DNA from: Streptomyces sp. G-G2
GTDB lineage: Bacteria > Actinomycetota > Actinomycetes > Streptomycetales > Streptomycetaceae
Assembly: GCF_030063135.1 (NCBI RefSeq)
Contig: NZ_JASISO010000038.1
Location: 27,891-79,476 of the forward strand
Direction of reading: 5' to 3'
Length of the DNA stretch: 51,586 bases
This document shows, piece by piece, positions 30,891 through 38,650 of this stretch (position 1 is its first letter; every line of letters begins with the position of its first letter). A program made the position numbers and the translations under genes. Below the pieces are notes generated by a model. It did not search any database and was not told the DNA's origin. It saw only the letters and a list, made by a program, of their open reading frames with translations.

Positions 30891-32626
30891 TTGACCGAGA
30901 CCTGCGAGATGTCGAGGACGCCGGTCCAGTCGCTGATGACGACGCCCTTGACGTCCTTGCCGACGAGCCGCTTGTAGACGGGGTGGAACAGCGGCACGTC
31001 CAGGGCCTGCTCGCCGACCTTCTTGTCGAGGGCACCCCAGCGCTTGCCCGCGGCGGTGAGGTCGGTGAGCTTGGCGATCTCGTCGATCTCGGCGTTCACG
31101 GCCGGGTCGTCGAGCTGCGCGTGGTTGTAGTTGGAGCCGTTGGTCACGATCTGCCGCCCGTCGAAGATCGGGGCGAGGAAGGGTCCACCGGAGGGCCAGT
31201 CGGCGCCCCAGCGGGAGAGGAAGAAGCCGGGGGTGTTCTTGACGTCCCAGCGCCTCTCGTTGAAGGCGTTGGTCTCCAGGCCTTCGAGCTTGACGGTGAT
31301 CCCGGCGGCGGCGAGGGCCTGCTGGACGGCGGTGGCGACCTCGGGGCTGGTCTGCCGGTTCTGCGCGGTGGAGTGGGTCAGCGTGATGGTGAGCCCGTCC
31401 TTGAAGCCGGCTTCGGCGAGCAGCTGCTTGGCCTTGACCGGGTCGCCGGTCCTGCCCGCCGGGAAGTGGTCGTAGGCGGAGTGGCCGAAGGCCTCGCGCT
31501 CGGGCAGGAAGGTGGTGGCGGGCTCGGCGAGGGCGGAGCCGCCCGCCGCGTTGATCACGCTGGTGCGGTTGATCGCGTACGAGATGGCCTGGCGCACCTT
31601 CGGGTTGTCGAAGGGGGCCACCTTCGGGTTGAAGGCGAGGTAGTTGATGTAGCCGAAGTGGCCGGTGCCGACGCGGGCGGCGAGGTTCTTGTCGGAGCCG
31701 ATCTGGGCGAGCTCGGCCGGCCCGAGGTTGGTGTCGGTGGTGATGGCGGCCGCGTCGGGGCCCGAGCTGGTGGAGAGCCGCTGGTTGATGACGGCGGCGT
31801 CGAGGCCGGAACGGACGTCGATCCGGTCCGGGTAGGCCTTGCGCTCCTCGTCGGTCCTCGGGTCCCAGTTGCCGTTGCGCTCCAGGACGAGGTGTTCGCC
31901 GTCGCCCTCGTTCTTGACCACCTTGTACGGGCCGGAGGAGACCGGGTGCTCCTCGTAGGTGACCCCGGTGTCCTTGGCCTTGGGGACCGGTGCGAACTGG
32001 GTCTGGGTGGCGACGAAGGGGAACTCGCCCTCGGGCTTGCGCAGTTTGAAGACGATCGTCTTCGCGTCGGGCACGACGATCGAGTCGAGGCCCTTGCCGC
32101 CGTCCTTGTAGGGCCCCTGGTAGGTGTCCCCGCCGACCAGCCAGTCGCGCAGGTAGGGCGCCCCGCCGGAGAGTTCGGCGGCGAAGGAGCGCTCGATGCC
32201 GTACTTGATGTCGGCGGTGGTGATGGGGCTGCCGTCCTCGTACGCCAGCCCGTCCTTGAGCGTGTACGTCCACTCGGTGGCGTCGGCGTTGGCCTTGCCC
32301 GTGTCGGTGGCGAGGTCGGGCACCACCTTGGCACCGGCCGCGCCGTCCTCCCGGTTGCGGGTGGTGAGCGTACGGAAGACCAGCGAGGGGACGTTCCCGC
32401 CGCCCGAGGTGTACAGCCGGGCCGGGTCGAAGTCGCTCTGCGGCTCGTTGTTGAGGACGTTCAGCGTGCCGCCGCGCTGCGGCTGCCCGGCGGCGCCGCC
32501 GCCCGGCTTGTCACCGGAGCGTGCCCCGCCGTCGCCCTCGGGGCCGCAGGCCGCTGCGCCCCCGGCCAGTACGAGGCTGACGGCGACCGCGGCCACGCGG
32601 CGCGATATGTGGGTGTGACGGAGCAT
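30887..32626 (-). CDS. Peptide ABC transporter substrate-binding lipoprotein (SBP_bac_5)
   Basis: 579 residues. A signal peptide with RR at 9-10 and lipobox GGAAAC puts the lipid on C27. The mature protein has the family-5 features PDLATDTGKANAD..., TLKDGLAYEDGSPITTADI and a FGYINYLAFN motif typical of Dpp/Opp binding proteins. ATG at 32626 has GAGG about 10 nt upstream. First gene of the importer operon. A probable leaderless small ORF and promoter lie upstream. Confidence 0.94.
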   Translation of the reverse strand: MLRHTHISRRVAAVAVSLVLAGGAAACGPEGDGGARSGDKPGGGAAGQPQRGGTLNVLNNEPQSDFDPARLYTSGGGNVPSLVFRTLTTRNREDGAAGAKVVPDLATDTGKANADATEWTYTLKDGLAYEDGSPITTADIKYGIERSFAAELSGGAPYLRDWLVGGDTYQGPYKDGGKGLDSIVVPDAKTIVFKLRKPEGEFPFVATQTQFAPVPKAKDTGVTYEEHPVSSGPYKVVKNEGDGEHLVLERNGNWDPRTDEERKAYPDRIDVRSGLDAAVINQRLSTSSGPDAAAITTDTNLGPAELAQIGSDKNLAARVGTGHFGYINYLAFNPKVAPFDNPKVRQAISYAINRTSVINAAGGSALAEPATTFLPEREAFGHSAYDHFPAGRTGDPVKAKQLLAEAGFKDGLTITLTHSTAQNRQTSPEVATAVQQALAAAGITVKLEGLETNAFNERRWDVKNTPGFFLSRWGADWPSGGPFLAPIFDGRQIVTNGSNYNHAQLDDPAVNAEIDEIAKLTDLTAAGKRWGALDKKVGEQALDVPLFHPVYKRLVGKDVKGVVISDWTGVLDISQVSVK

Positions 32627-32819
32627 CGGAAAGGGACCTCTCGGCGTGATGGGACGTGCGGGAAGGAACCACGCGAGAAGCGGCGTCCGGCCCCCCGGAA
32701 AAGGGGTGGGGAGAAGGACGGAAGAAGCCGCGACCGCGGGCATGAGAAGGCCCGGGCGCGGCGGAATGATCACAAAAGCGGAATCATCACGAAAGGTGTC
32801 GCGCGCGCTCAGGCAGGCG

Positions 32820-32915
32820 TCAGCGACAGAGGATGTCGGCCACGCTGTGCGCGGTCACACCAAGCAGCGCCCGCTCTATGGCGGCGCTCGCGTTCGTGGT
32901 GTGGAGGTGCGACAT
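32820..32915 (-). CDS. Leaderless 31-residue peptide upstream of the peptide transporter
   Basis: ATG at 32915 to TGA at 32820 encodes a peptide beginning MSHLHTTNASAAIERALL and ending ADILCR. It has no Shine-Dalgarno, but TTGACA, an 18-nt spacer and AATGGT put the transcription start on or next to the A of the ATG. Leaderless upstream peptides with a late Cys are known to control sulfur or amino-acid genes in actinobacteria; whether this is one is inference. The tail LCR just before the stop is suggestive. It is shorter than usual gene-calling limits. Confidence 0.5.
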   Translation of the reverse strand: MSHLHTTNASAAIERALLGVTAHSVADILCR

Positions 32916-32922
32916 GCGGAGA

Positions 32923-32952
32923 ACCATTGCCGACCATCGAACACCTTGTCAA
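32923..32952 (-). promoter_or_regulatory. Promoter of the peptide transporter operon
   Basis: Minus strand TTGACA at 32952-32947 (perfect -35), 18-nt spacer, AATGGT at 32928-32923. The -10 is imperfect but well placed. The 360-bp spacer 32627-32986 also holds the direct repeat GCGGAATSATCAC twice, at 32761-32773 and 32778-32790, a possible regulator site. Confidence 0.6.
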
Positions 32953-32986
32953 TCCGGCATTCCCCGCCCGGCGGCCCCCGTACCCA

Positions 32987-34417
32987 TCAACTGACCGGGT
33001 ACACCCAGGGGTTGGGCTTGCACGAGATTCCGTCGATATCGAGCGACTTCGTCTGCTGCTGCATGATCGGCGCGAGCGCGCCCGGGGTCCGGCAGCTCAC
33101 GTGGTCGTGCCCGAGCCGGTGGCCGACCTCGTGGTTGATGAGCATCTGGCGGTAGGCGAGCATCTGGTCCTGGCCGTAGGTCGGTGAACCCTGCGCCCAG
33201 CGGAACGCGTTGATCATCACCCGGTCGGTGGAAGCGGAGTCGCAGGAGACGTTGTCGACCGTCGTGTCGAGCCCGGATTTCGCACACCAGGCGCCGGTGG
33301 TGCCCGGACTGGCGAGGGTGATGACGAACTGGGCGTCGCCCGAGGGGACCCGCTCGAAGGTCATGTCGCCGTCGTGGGCCCAGCTGCGCGGGTCGTTCAA
33401 GGTGCGCTGGACGGCCTCGGCGAACAGGTCCGCGTCCAGGTCGAGCCCCTGCTCGACGTCGACGCGGTAGTGCACCAGCTTCCCCTTGCCGGGGGCCGGG
33501 GCGCCGGTCCCGACGGTGCTGAAGGCTCCGCTGCCGACGAGCTTCGCGTCGATCGGGTGGGGTTCGGCCATCTTCTGCTCGTACGTCGTGGCCACCGCCG
33601 GGGCGCCGCCGCCCGCGGCGGGCGCGTCGGGCGTCGCGCGGCCGTCGGAGCGGGAGGCGGCGGACTGGCCGGGCAGGGCGCGGGAGCCGCCGGGCTCACC
33701 GGCGCTCTGCGCCCCGAGCTGGGTGGCCGGGTCCTCGCCGGACACCTGGCCCGCCACGACGACGGCGAGCACGGTGGTGACGGCCGCGGCGGCCATCCCG
33801 GTGTACGTACGGACCTTGCGGCGGCGGGCGGATCCGGGCCGCTCCGCCGGGGGCGTGCGCGGGGTGCGGCGCGGCGTGGGCACCCGGCGGTGCGAGCCCG
33901 TCGAGGTGACGGGCGTGTCCTCGGTACGGCGCTCGGGCCGGGTGGACGGCGGCGTCGGGAGGGTGACCCGGGGGAAGCCGGTGGCGGGGGCTCCGAAGTC
34001 CGGGGTATCGGTGTCGGTGACGAGGCCGAAGGCGGAGAAGGGCACGGCCGGCGCGGGGGGCACGGGCACGACCGCCTCGACGGGCGCCGCGTGACCGGGC
34101 GTCGACGGGACGGGAGCGGAGTGGCCGGACGCCGGGTGACCGGGCGCCGGATGCGTGGGCGCCGGGTGGGAGCGGGTGGCGGCGCGCAAGTCGCCGTACG
34201 CCCCGCCGGGCTCGTGGATCTCCGGGTGGCCCGCGCGCACGCCGGGCGCGGGCTGGTTGACGTACCCCTGGTGACCGGTGGTGGGCTCGGGTCCGCGCCG
34301 CCGGGCGGCGGGCTCCGGGTGGCCGCCGGACGGCCGGTCCGCGGTGCCCGGCTCCCCGTGGTCGCCGCGGACCGGGCGGGGAGGAGCTGCCAGGTCCTTG
34401 CGGCTATGTCGTCCCAC
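32987..34417 (-). CDS. DUF3152 domain protein, zinc-metalloprotease-like
   Basis: 476 residues. A long disordered Pro/His/Ala-rich N-terminal region (about 1-200) precedes a single membrane helix at about 205-225, so the C-terminal domain is outside. That domain has VHYRVDVEQGL, a Cys pair (GAWCAKSG, NVSCDS) and the metzincin-like HEVGHRLGHDH at 429-439, which matches HExxHxxGxxH with all ligands. Ends NPWVYPVS. The family is conserved in actinobacteria next to the TetR/DUF3107 genes. It probably forms a unit with the alpha/beta hydrolase gene 6 bp upstream. Confidence 0.9.
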   Translation of the reverse strand: MGRHSRKDLAAPPRPVRGDHGEPGTADRPSGGHPEPAARRRGPEPTTGHQGYVNQPAPGVRAGHPEIHEPGGAYGDLRAATRSHPAPTHPAPGHPASGHSAPVPSTPGHAAPVEAVVPVPPAPAVPFSAFGLVTDTDTPDFGAPATGFPRVTLPTPPSTRPERRTEDTPVTSTGSHRRVPTPRRTPRTPPAERPGSARRRKVRTYTGMAAAAVTTVLAVVVAGQVSGEDPATQLGAQSAGEPGGSRALPGQSAASRSDGRATPDAPAAGGGAPAVATTYEQKMAEPHPIDAKLVGSGAFSTVGTGAPAPGKGKLVHYRVDVEQGLDLDADLFAEAVQRTLNDPRSWAHDGDMTFERVPSGDAQFVITLASPGTTGAWCAKSGLDTTVDNVSCDSASTDRVMINAFRWAQGSPTYGQDQMLAYRQMLINHEVGHRLGHDHVSCRTPGALAPIMQQQTKSLDIDGISCKPNPWVYPVS

Positions 34418-34423
34418 CGGTCC

Positions 34424-35410
34424 TCAGCCTCTGCCGTCTTTGTCTCGTCGTTCGGAGTGCTCGGCGTCGCGCAGCAGCTCCCGGAAGGCCGACGCCACGA
34501 CCTCGGGGTGCTCCATCATCGCCACGTGGCCCGCCTCCGGCAGGCACAGCAGCCGCGAACCCCTGAAGGAGGCCGCCGCCTTGTGCGCCATACGGTACGA
34601 GACCAGTTGGTCCCTGCCACCGTAGACCAGCAGGGTCGGTGCGAGCACCCGACCGGCCTGTCGCCACAGCCCGTGCTGCCCGCCGAGGGTGTAGGCGTCG
34701 ACGATGCCGCGGGAGGAACGGGCGAGCGCCTCCCAGAAGTGCGGCAGCCCCATCCGGCGTTCCGTCTCCTCGACGGCGTACCGGAAGCTCTCGGCCGTCA
34801 CCCGTGCGGGGTCCCCGTAGCAGAGCCCCATCACCCCGCGGGTGCGTTGTTCGGCCGTCAGGTCCCGGGTGAGGCGCGCGAAGAGGGGGGCCACTCCCGG
34901 TACGGCGAGCAGCGCGGTGGGCACCGCGGAGCGCTGCACCCGCAGTTCGGGCAGGGCGGGCGAGATCAGCGTCAGCGTGCGCACCACATCGGGGCGGACC
35001 GCGGCGACCCGGGTACTGACGGCCCCGCCGAGGGAGTTCCCGAAGAGGTGTACGGGCCCCCGCCCGGCGGCGTCGAGGTGGCGGATGACGGCCCGGGCGA
35101 GGGCGGTGACCGAGTAGTCGCGGTTGGCGGGCGGCGGGGAGCTGCCGAAGCCCGGCAGGTCCACGGCCTCGCCGTCGACGGTGTCCTCCAGCAGCGCCAT
35201 CAGCGCCGACCAGTTCTGCGAGGAGCCCCCGAGCCCGTGCAGGAACAGGGCGGGCGCCAGTCCCTCGCGGACCGGTGGCCGGGAGCGGACCGTCAGGGTC
35301 AGACCGGGCAGCTCGGCCGTGCGCAGCCGCTCCCCCTCGCCCACTCGGACATCTCCCACCTGGGGCAGCTCGGCGGTGGCCCGCACACCTGGCAGCTCGG
35401 TCGACGACAT
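34424..35410 (-). CDS. Alpha/beta hydrolase
   Basis: 328 residues. The fold is clear: HGLGGSSQNW oxyanion region near 58, nucleophile elbow GNSLGG near 122-127, GGRDQLV (acid) and EAGHVAMMEHP (His) late in the chain. The substrate is unknown. It is divergent from a small acidic gene. RBS is not visible, but TAACAT lies 7 nt before ATG 35410, so the message may be leaderless. Its N-terminal 35 residues, with LPGV/LPQV/LPGL repeats, are an unusual extension. Confidence 0.88.
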   Translation of the reverse strand: MSSTELPGVRATAELPQVGDVRVGEGERLRTAELPGLTLTVRSRPPVREGLAPALFLHGLGGSSQNWSALMALLEDTVDGEAVDLPGFGSSPPPANRDYSVTALARAVIRHLDAAGRGPVHLFGNSLGGAVSTRVAAVRPDVVRTLTLISPALPELRVQRSAVPTALLAVPGVAPLFARLTRDLTAEQRTRGVMGLCYGDPARVTAESFRYAVEETERRMGLPHFWEALARSSRGIVDAYTLGGQHGLWRQAGRVLAPTLLVYGGRDQLVSYRMAHKAAASFRGSRLLCLPEAGHVAMMEHPEVVASAFRELLRDAEHSERRDKDGRG

Positions 35411-35417
35411 GGGCGCA

Positions 35418-35423
35418 ATGTTA
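35418..35423 (-). promoter_or_regulatory. Candidate -10 of the alpha/beta hydrolase (leaderless)
   Basis: TAACAT on the minus strand, 7 nt before the ATG at 35410. It is contained in a 16-bp motif repeated at 35881-35896 (see findings). Confidence 0.4.
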
Positions 35424-35546
35424 CGAGAGGATCACGCCCGGATCCGTGTGTTCGCCGTCACAACCCCTGTAGCGGTGCCCCGGCGATCCTCCTACGCTCG
35501 GAGGAGGAACCAAGGGCACACGAGGAAAAGGGAATGAGGGAGTCCC

Positions 35547-35762
35547 ATGACTGTCGACCCCGCGGAACCTGACACCTTCCAGGACCAGCTGGGAGAGGAG
35601 CCCGGCCCGGAGGCCCCGGAGGCGGACGCGGCGGAGCAGCGCGCCGAGGTGAGTCCGCGCGAGGACGGGCCGCCGACCGGAGTGGACCTCGGCGGGGCGG
35701 CCGACGCGGACGCCATCGAGCAGGCACGGGTGGTCGAGCTGGACGAGGACGACTACCGCTGA
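35547..35762 (+). CDS. Small acidic hypothetical protein
   Basis: 71 residues, strongly acidic (Asp/Glu over a quarter) and Pro/Ala-rich, with no Cys, ending VVELDEDDYR. ATG at 35547 has a good GAGGGAG site 4 nt upstream. TACGCT at about 35493 could be a -10. I do not recognise a domain. The clean start and lack of frame shift support a real gene. Confidence 0.7.
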   Translation: MTVDPAEPDTFQDQLGEEPGPEAPEADAAEQRAEVSPREDGPPTGVDLGGAADADAIEQARVVELDEDDYR

Positions 35763-35837
35763 CCCGGGCGACCCGGGCTGACCAGCGGTGCTTGCGGACG
35801 TCCGCACCGCGAGAAAACTCGGTCGGGACCCCCCGGA

Positions 35838-35850
35838 TTCGGTTACCGAA
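35838..35850 (+). promoter_or_regulatory. Candidate TetR operator, palindrome TTCGGT-T-ACCGAA
   Basis: A perfect 6+1+6 palindrome just upstream of TACGAT (35854-35859), a possible -10 for the tetR gene. Binding here would block RNA polymerase, as expected of autorepression. Inferred from position only. Confidence 0.45.
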
Positions 35851-35911
35851 AAGTACGATGGCGGGCGCGGCGCACAGCGCCGCAGTGTTACGAGAGAAAG
35901 TGGGAGGCGGC

Positions 35912-36553
35912 GTGACAGCCATCGAGCAGACCGAGGCGGCGCGCCCGAGGGGCACCCGACTGCCGCGCCGAGCCCGACGCAACCAGCTCCTGGGCGCGGC
36001 CCAGGAGGTATTCGTCGCACAGGGCTACCACGCGGCGGCGATGGACGACATCGCCGAGCGCGCGGGCGTCAGCAAGCCGGTGCTCTACCAGCACTTCCCG
36101 GGCAAGCTGGACCTGTACCTGGCCCTCCTGGACCAGCACTGCGAGTCCCTGTTGCTCTCGGTGCGCACGGCGCTCGCCTCGACGAGCGACAACAAGCTGC
36201 GCGTGGCCGCGACGATGGACGCGTACTTCGCGTACGTCCAGGACGAGGGCGGCGCGTTCCGGCTGGTCTTCGAGTCCGATCTGACGAACGAGCCCGCGGT
36301 GCGCGAGCGCGTCGACCGGGTCTCGCTCCAGTGCGCCGAGGCGATCTCGGAGGTCATCGCCGAGGACACCGGCCTGTCCACGGACGAGTCGATGCTGCTG
36401 GCGGTGGGCCTGGGCGGGGTCTCTCAGGTGGTGGCCCGCTACTGGCTCTCCAGCTCCAGCCCGGTCGAGCGGGACACCGCGGTCGGCCTGCTGACCTCGC
36501 TGGCCTGGCGCGGTATCGCGGGTTTCCCGCTGCACGCCACCGACGGCCACTGA
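35912..36553 (+). CDS. TetR family transcriptional regulator
   Basis: 213 residues. The N-terminal HTH is clear: QLLGAAQEVFVAQGYHAAAM then DDIAERAGVSKPVLYQHFPGKLDLY, the canonical TetR DNA-binding unit. The remainder is a helical ligand-binding domain. The frame is open from 35792, but GTG at 35912 has GGGAGG 4-5 nt upstream and gives a normal length. In mycobacteria the equivalent TetR gene sits next to the DUF3107 gene, as here. A palindrome upstream may be its operator. Confidence 0.93.
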   Translation: MTAIEQTEAARPRGTRLPRRARRNQLLGAAQEVFVAQGYHAAAMDDIAERAGVSKPVLYQHFPGKLDLYLALLDQHCESLLLSVRTALASTSDNKLRVAATMDAYFAYVQDEGGAFRLVFESDLTNEPAVRERVDRVSLQCAEAISEVIAEDTGLSTDESMLLAVGLGGVSQVVARYWLSSSSPVERDTAVGLLTSLAWRGIAGFPLHATDGH

Positions 36554-36555
36554 GC

Positions 36556-36614
36556 TGACGGTCACGGGCCCGACGGTCACGGGCTGACGGTCATGGAGGC
36601 CGACGGTCACGGGA
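36556..36614 (+). repeat. Four tandem copies of a GACGGTCACGGG unit
   Basis: Copies at 36556-36570, 36571-36584, 36585-36600 and 36601-36614; each is 14-16 bp with core GACGGTCACGGG (third copy GACGGTCATGGA). They lie directly after the tetR stop. Function unknown; slippage is likely. Confidence 0.75.
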
Positions 36615-36728
36615 GCTGTTCGCTGCCAGCGTGTCCGCTCTACGCCATTCGCGTCGGGTCCGCGGGCTAGGGTGGTGCCGGTACGGCGCACAGTGATCGC
36701 GCAATCGGATCGTCGGAGGGACAAAGCC

Positions 36729-36956
36729 GTGGAGGTCAAGATCGGCGTGCAGCACGCACCCCGGGAGATCGTGCTGGAGAGCGGCCTGAGCGCCGGGGAG
36801 CTCGAGAGCATCGTCGCCGACGCTCTGTCCGGCAAGACGCAGTTGCTCAGCCTCACCGACATCAAGGGCCGCAAGGTCCTGGTGCCGGCCGACCGCCTCT
36901 CCTACGTCGACCTGGGCGAGCCCAGCGCCCGCAAGGTGGGCTTCGGCGCGCTCTGA
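36729..36956 (+). CDS. DUF3107 family protein
   Basis: 75 residues beginning VEVKIGVQHAPREIVLES, the highly conserved form of this actinobacterial family (9.4-kDa antigen type in M. tuberculosis). The GTG start at 36729 has GGAGGG upstream; the open frame from 36672 is too long. The family's function is unknown. TAGGGT at 36669 could be a -10. A strong terminator follows. Confidence 0.92.
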   Translation: MEVKIGVQHAPREIVLESGLSAGELESIVADALSGKTQLLSLTDIKGRKVLVPADRLSYVDLGEPSARKVGFGAL

Positions 36957-36983
36957 GGCGCGAAGCACCAGCAGAACCAAAGG

Positions 36984-37020
36984 AACGGCCCGGTGGTTGA
37001 CCCCACCGGGCCGTTTCTCT
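36984..37020 (+). terminator. Intrinsic terminator after the DUF3107 gene
   Basis: A 13-bp stem of AACGGCCCGGTGG (36984-36996) with CCACCGGGCCGTT (37002-37014), followed by TTCTCTCTCTT. Confidence 0.85.
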
Positions 37021-37084
37021 CTCTTCCGCTTCGGGTAGGACGCCTGTGACCCGATTTGCCCTGACGTCTGGGAGGGACCTCATC

Positions 37085-37381
37085 ATGCTGCTGGAAGCGC
37101 TCGGCTCAGTTCTGCTCGGTCTCGCCCTGTCCGCGGCGGCCCTGAGAACGCTCGCCAGGCGGCTGCCCGCCCCCCGGTCCGTGCTGGTCGGAGGGGTGAC
37201 GGGGGCGCTCTTCGGGGCGTTCCTCACGCACTACGCGCTGGGCCCCGGACACACCACGGTGCCGGCCACCTTCATCGGCGCGGTACTGGTGTCCGCGGTG
37301 GTCCTGTCGCTGCTGCTGCGGCCCGCGGCGCGCACCAGGAGGTCGCCCCGGCGGACTCCGTTTTCGTTTCCGACGGGCTGA
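37085..37381 (+). CDS. Small integral membrane protein
   Basis: 98 residues with three hydrophobic segments: LLEALGSVLLGLALSAAALR (from residue 2), VLVGGVTGALFGAFLTHYAL, and ATFIGAVLVSAVVLSLLL, then a short basic tail. ATG at 37085 is preferred because it follows GGGAGGG by about 9 nt; the upstream GTG at 37046 lacks a site. Unknown function. Convergent with the ferritin-like gene. Confidence 0.75.
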   Translation: MLLEALGSVLLGLALSAAALRTLARRLPAPRSVLVGGVTGALFGAFLTHYALGPGHTTVPATFIGAVLVSAVVLSLLLRPAARTRRSPRRTPFSFPTG

Positions 37382-37415
37382 CCGCTAGAAATCCGTACTG
37401 CCTGACCGCCGTACA

Positions 37416-37493
37416 CCTGACCGCCGTACACACGTGAGGAGCCCGGTGCGCGCAATGGCGCACCGGGCTCCTCACGTGTGTACGGCGGTCAGG
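37416..37493. terminator. 36-bp perfect hairpin between convergent genes
   Basis: 37416-37451 pairs without mismatch with 37458-37493, leaving a 6-nt loop. The right arm includes the stop codon and last bases of the ferritin-like gene. Far longer than an ordinary terminator stem. TGACCGCCGTACAC is also repeated directly at 37403 and 37418. Confidence 0.85.
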
Positions 37494-38247
37494 CAGCGAG
37501 CCCGAGGGCCGCCATCCGCCTGGTGTGCGCCTTGGTGATCCGGGTGAACATCTCGCCGACGGCCGCGAGGTCGAAGCCCGCCGCCATCCCGTCCACGCCA
37601 CCGACGAGCATCGTGGAGAGCGCGTCGCGCTCGGCGACCACGCGCTGTGCCTGCGAGAGCGCCTCGCCCATCAGCCTGCGCGCCCACAGGGCGAGGCGAC
37701 CGCCGCAGCGCGGGTCGGCCTCGATCGCGGCCCGCACCTTCTCGATGGCGAAACCGCCGTGGCCGGTGTCGTCCAGGACGCTCACGACCAGGGCGCGGGT
37801 GTCCGTGTCCAGGTGGGTGGCCACCTCGCGGTAGAAGTCGCTGGCGATCGAGTCACCGACGTACGCCTTCACGAGGCCTTCGAGCCAGTCCGACGGCGCG
37901 GTCTGGCGGTGGAAGTCGTCGACGCCCTTGGCGAAGGGCTCCATCGCGCCGGTCGGCTCGACGTCGATCGCCGCGAGCCGGTCGCGCAGCCGCTCGAAGT
38001 GCTGGAACTCGGCGGAAGCCATCTTCGCCAGCTCGGCCTTGTCACTGAGGGTGGGTGCGAGCTTCGCGTCTTCGGCGAGCCGCTCGAAGGCCGCGAGTTC
38101 TCCGTACGCGAGGGCGCCGAGCAGGTCCACGACGGCGGCCCGGTACTGCGGCGAGGCGGATGCCTCGGACCAGTTCTGGGCGGCGATTCCGGCGTTCGCG
38201 CCGTCGTCGTCGGCTGCGGCGGGCGATGCGTTTTCTACGGTCGACAT
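37489..38247 (-). CDS. Ferritin-like fold protein (MiaE-related hydroxylase family)
   Basis: 252 residues, all-helical. Carboxylate/His metal-site motifs ALAYGELAAFERLAEDA near 45-60 and ASAEFQHFERL near 80-90 resemble the first two helices of tRNA hydroxylase MiaE-like di-iron proteins, with later DDTGHGGFAIEK. The substrate is not known. ATG at 38247 (MSTVENA) is chosen; the longer frame upstream has no site. The M. tuberculosis counterpart also lies between DUF3107 and rhlE. The 3' end lies in the long hairpin. Confidence 0.88.
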   Translation of the reverse strand: MSTVENASPAAADDDGANAGIAAQNWSEASASPQYRAAVVDLLGALAYGELAAFERLAEDAKLAPTLSDKAELAKMASAEFQHFERLRDRLAAIDVEPTGAMEPFAKGVDDFHRQTAPSDWLEGLVKAYVGDSIASDFYREVATHLDTDTRALVVSVLDDTGHGGFAIEKVRAAIEADPRCGGRLALWARRLMGEALSQAQRVVAERDALSTMLVGGVDGMAAGFDLAAVGEMFTRITKAHTRRMAALGLAA

Positions 38248-38650
38248 GCACCGCACAATAGCCCGCTCGGGCGGTGCGGCAACCACGTGAGCGCCGCGGC
38301 CGGAGCGGGTGCCGGAGCAGGCCCGCGACCCGCACGCCGGTGTCGACCTGGTGAATTCACCCGACACAGCTGCGCGATTCCGGGGTACAGTGGTAATGCG
38401 CCTGCCGAATACTCGGCGGGCCGTTCAATGAGGATGCCCGGTCGGTGGCCCGATCGGCTCCAACCCCGACCGCCCTCGGCGTGGTGTGTGCGTTCATGCG
38501 CATCGCCCACGAGGGGCCCCCTCAGCGGCATGAGCGCTTGAGCGAAGGCCCGTGGTCCCGCGCAGCTTCCGTACACAGCAGTACTGCAAGCCTGGCACGG
38601 TACGACCCCCTTCGCCGCCTCGGGCCGCGTCTCACAGAAGAGGCAGCACC
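38248..38650. other. Divergent spacer and long leader of the DEAD-box gene
   Basis: 403 bp between the ferritin-like gene and the helicase. CCGACA (38361-38366), a long 19-nt spacer and TACAGT (38386-38391) form a possible plus-strand promoter, giving a leader of about 250 nt. No other gene is supported; a GTG frame from 38552 fused to the helicase is considered unlikely. Confidence 0.45.
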
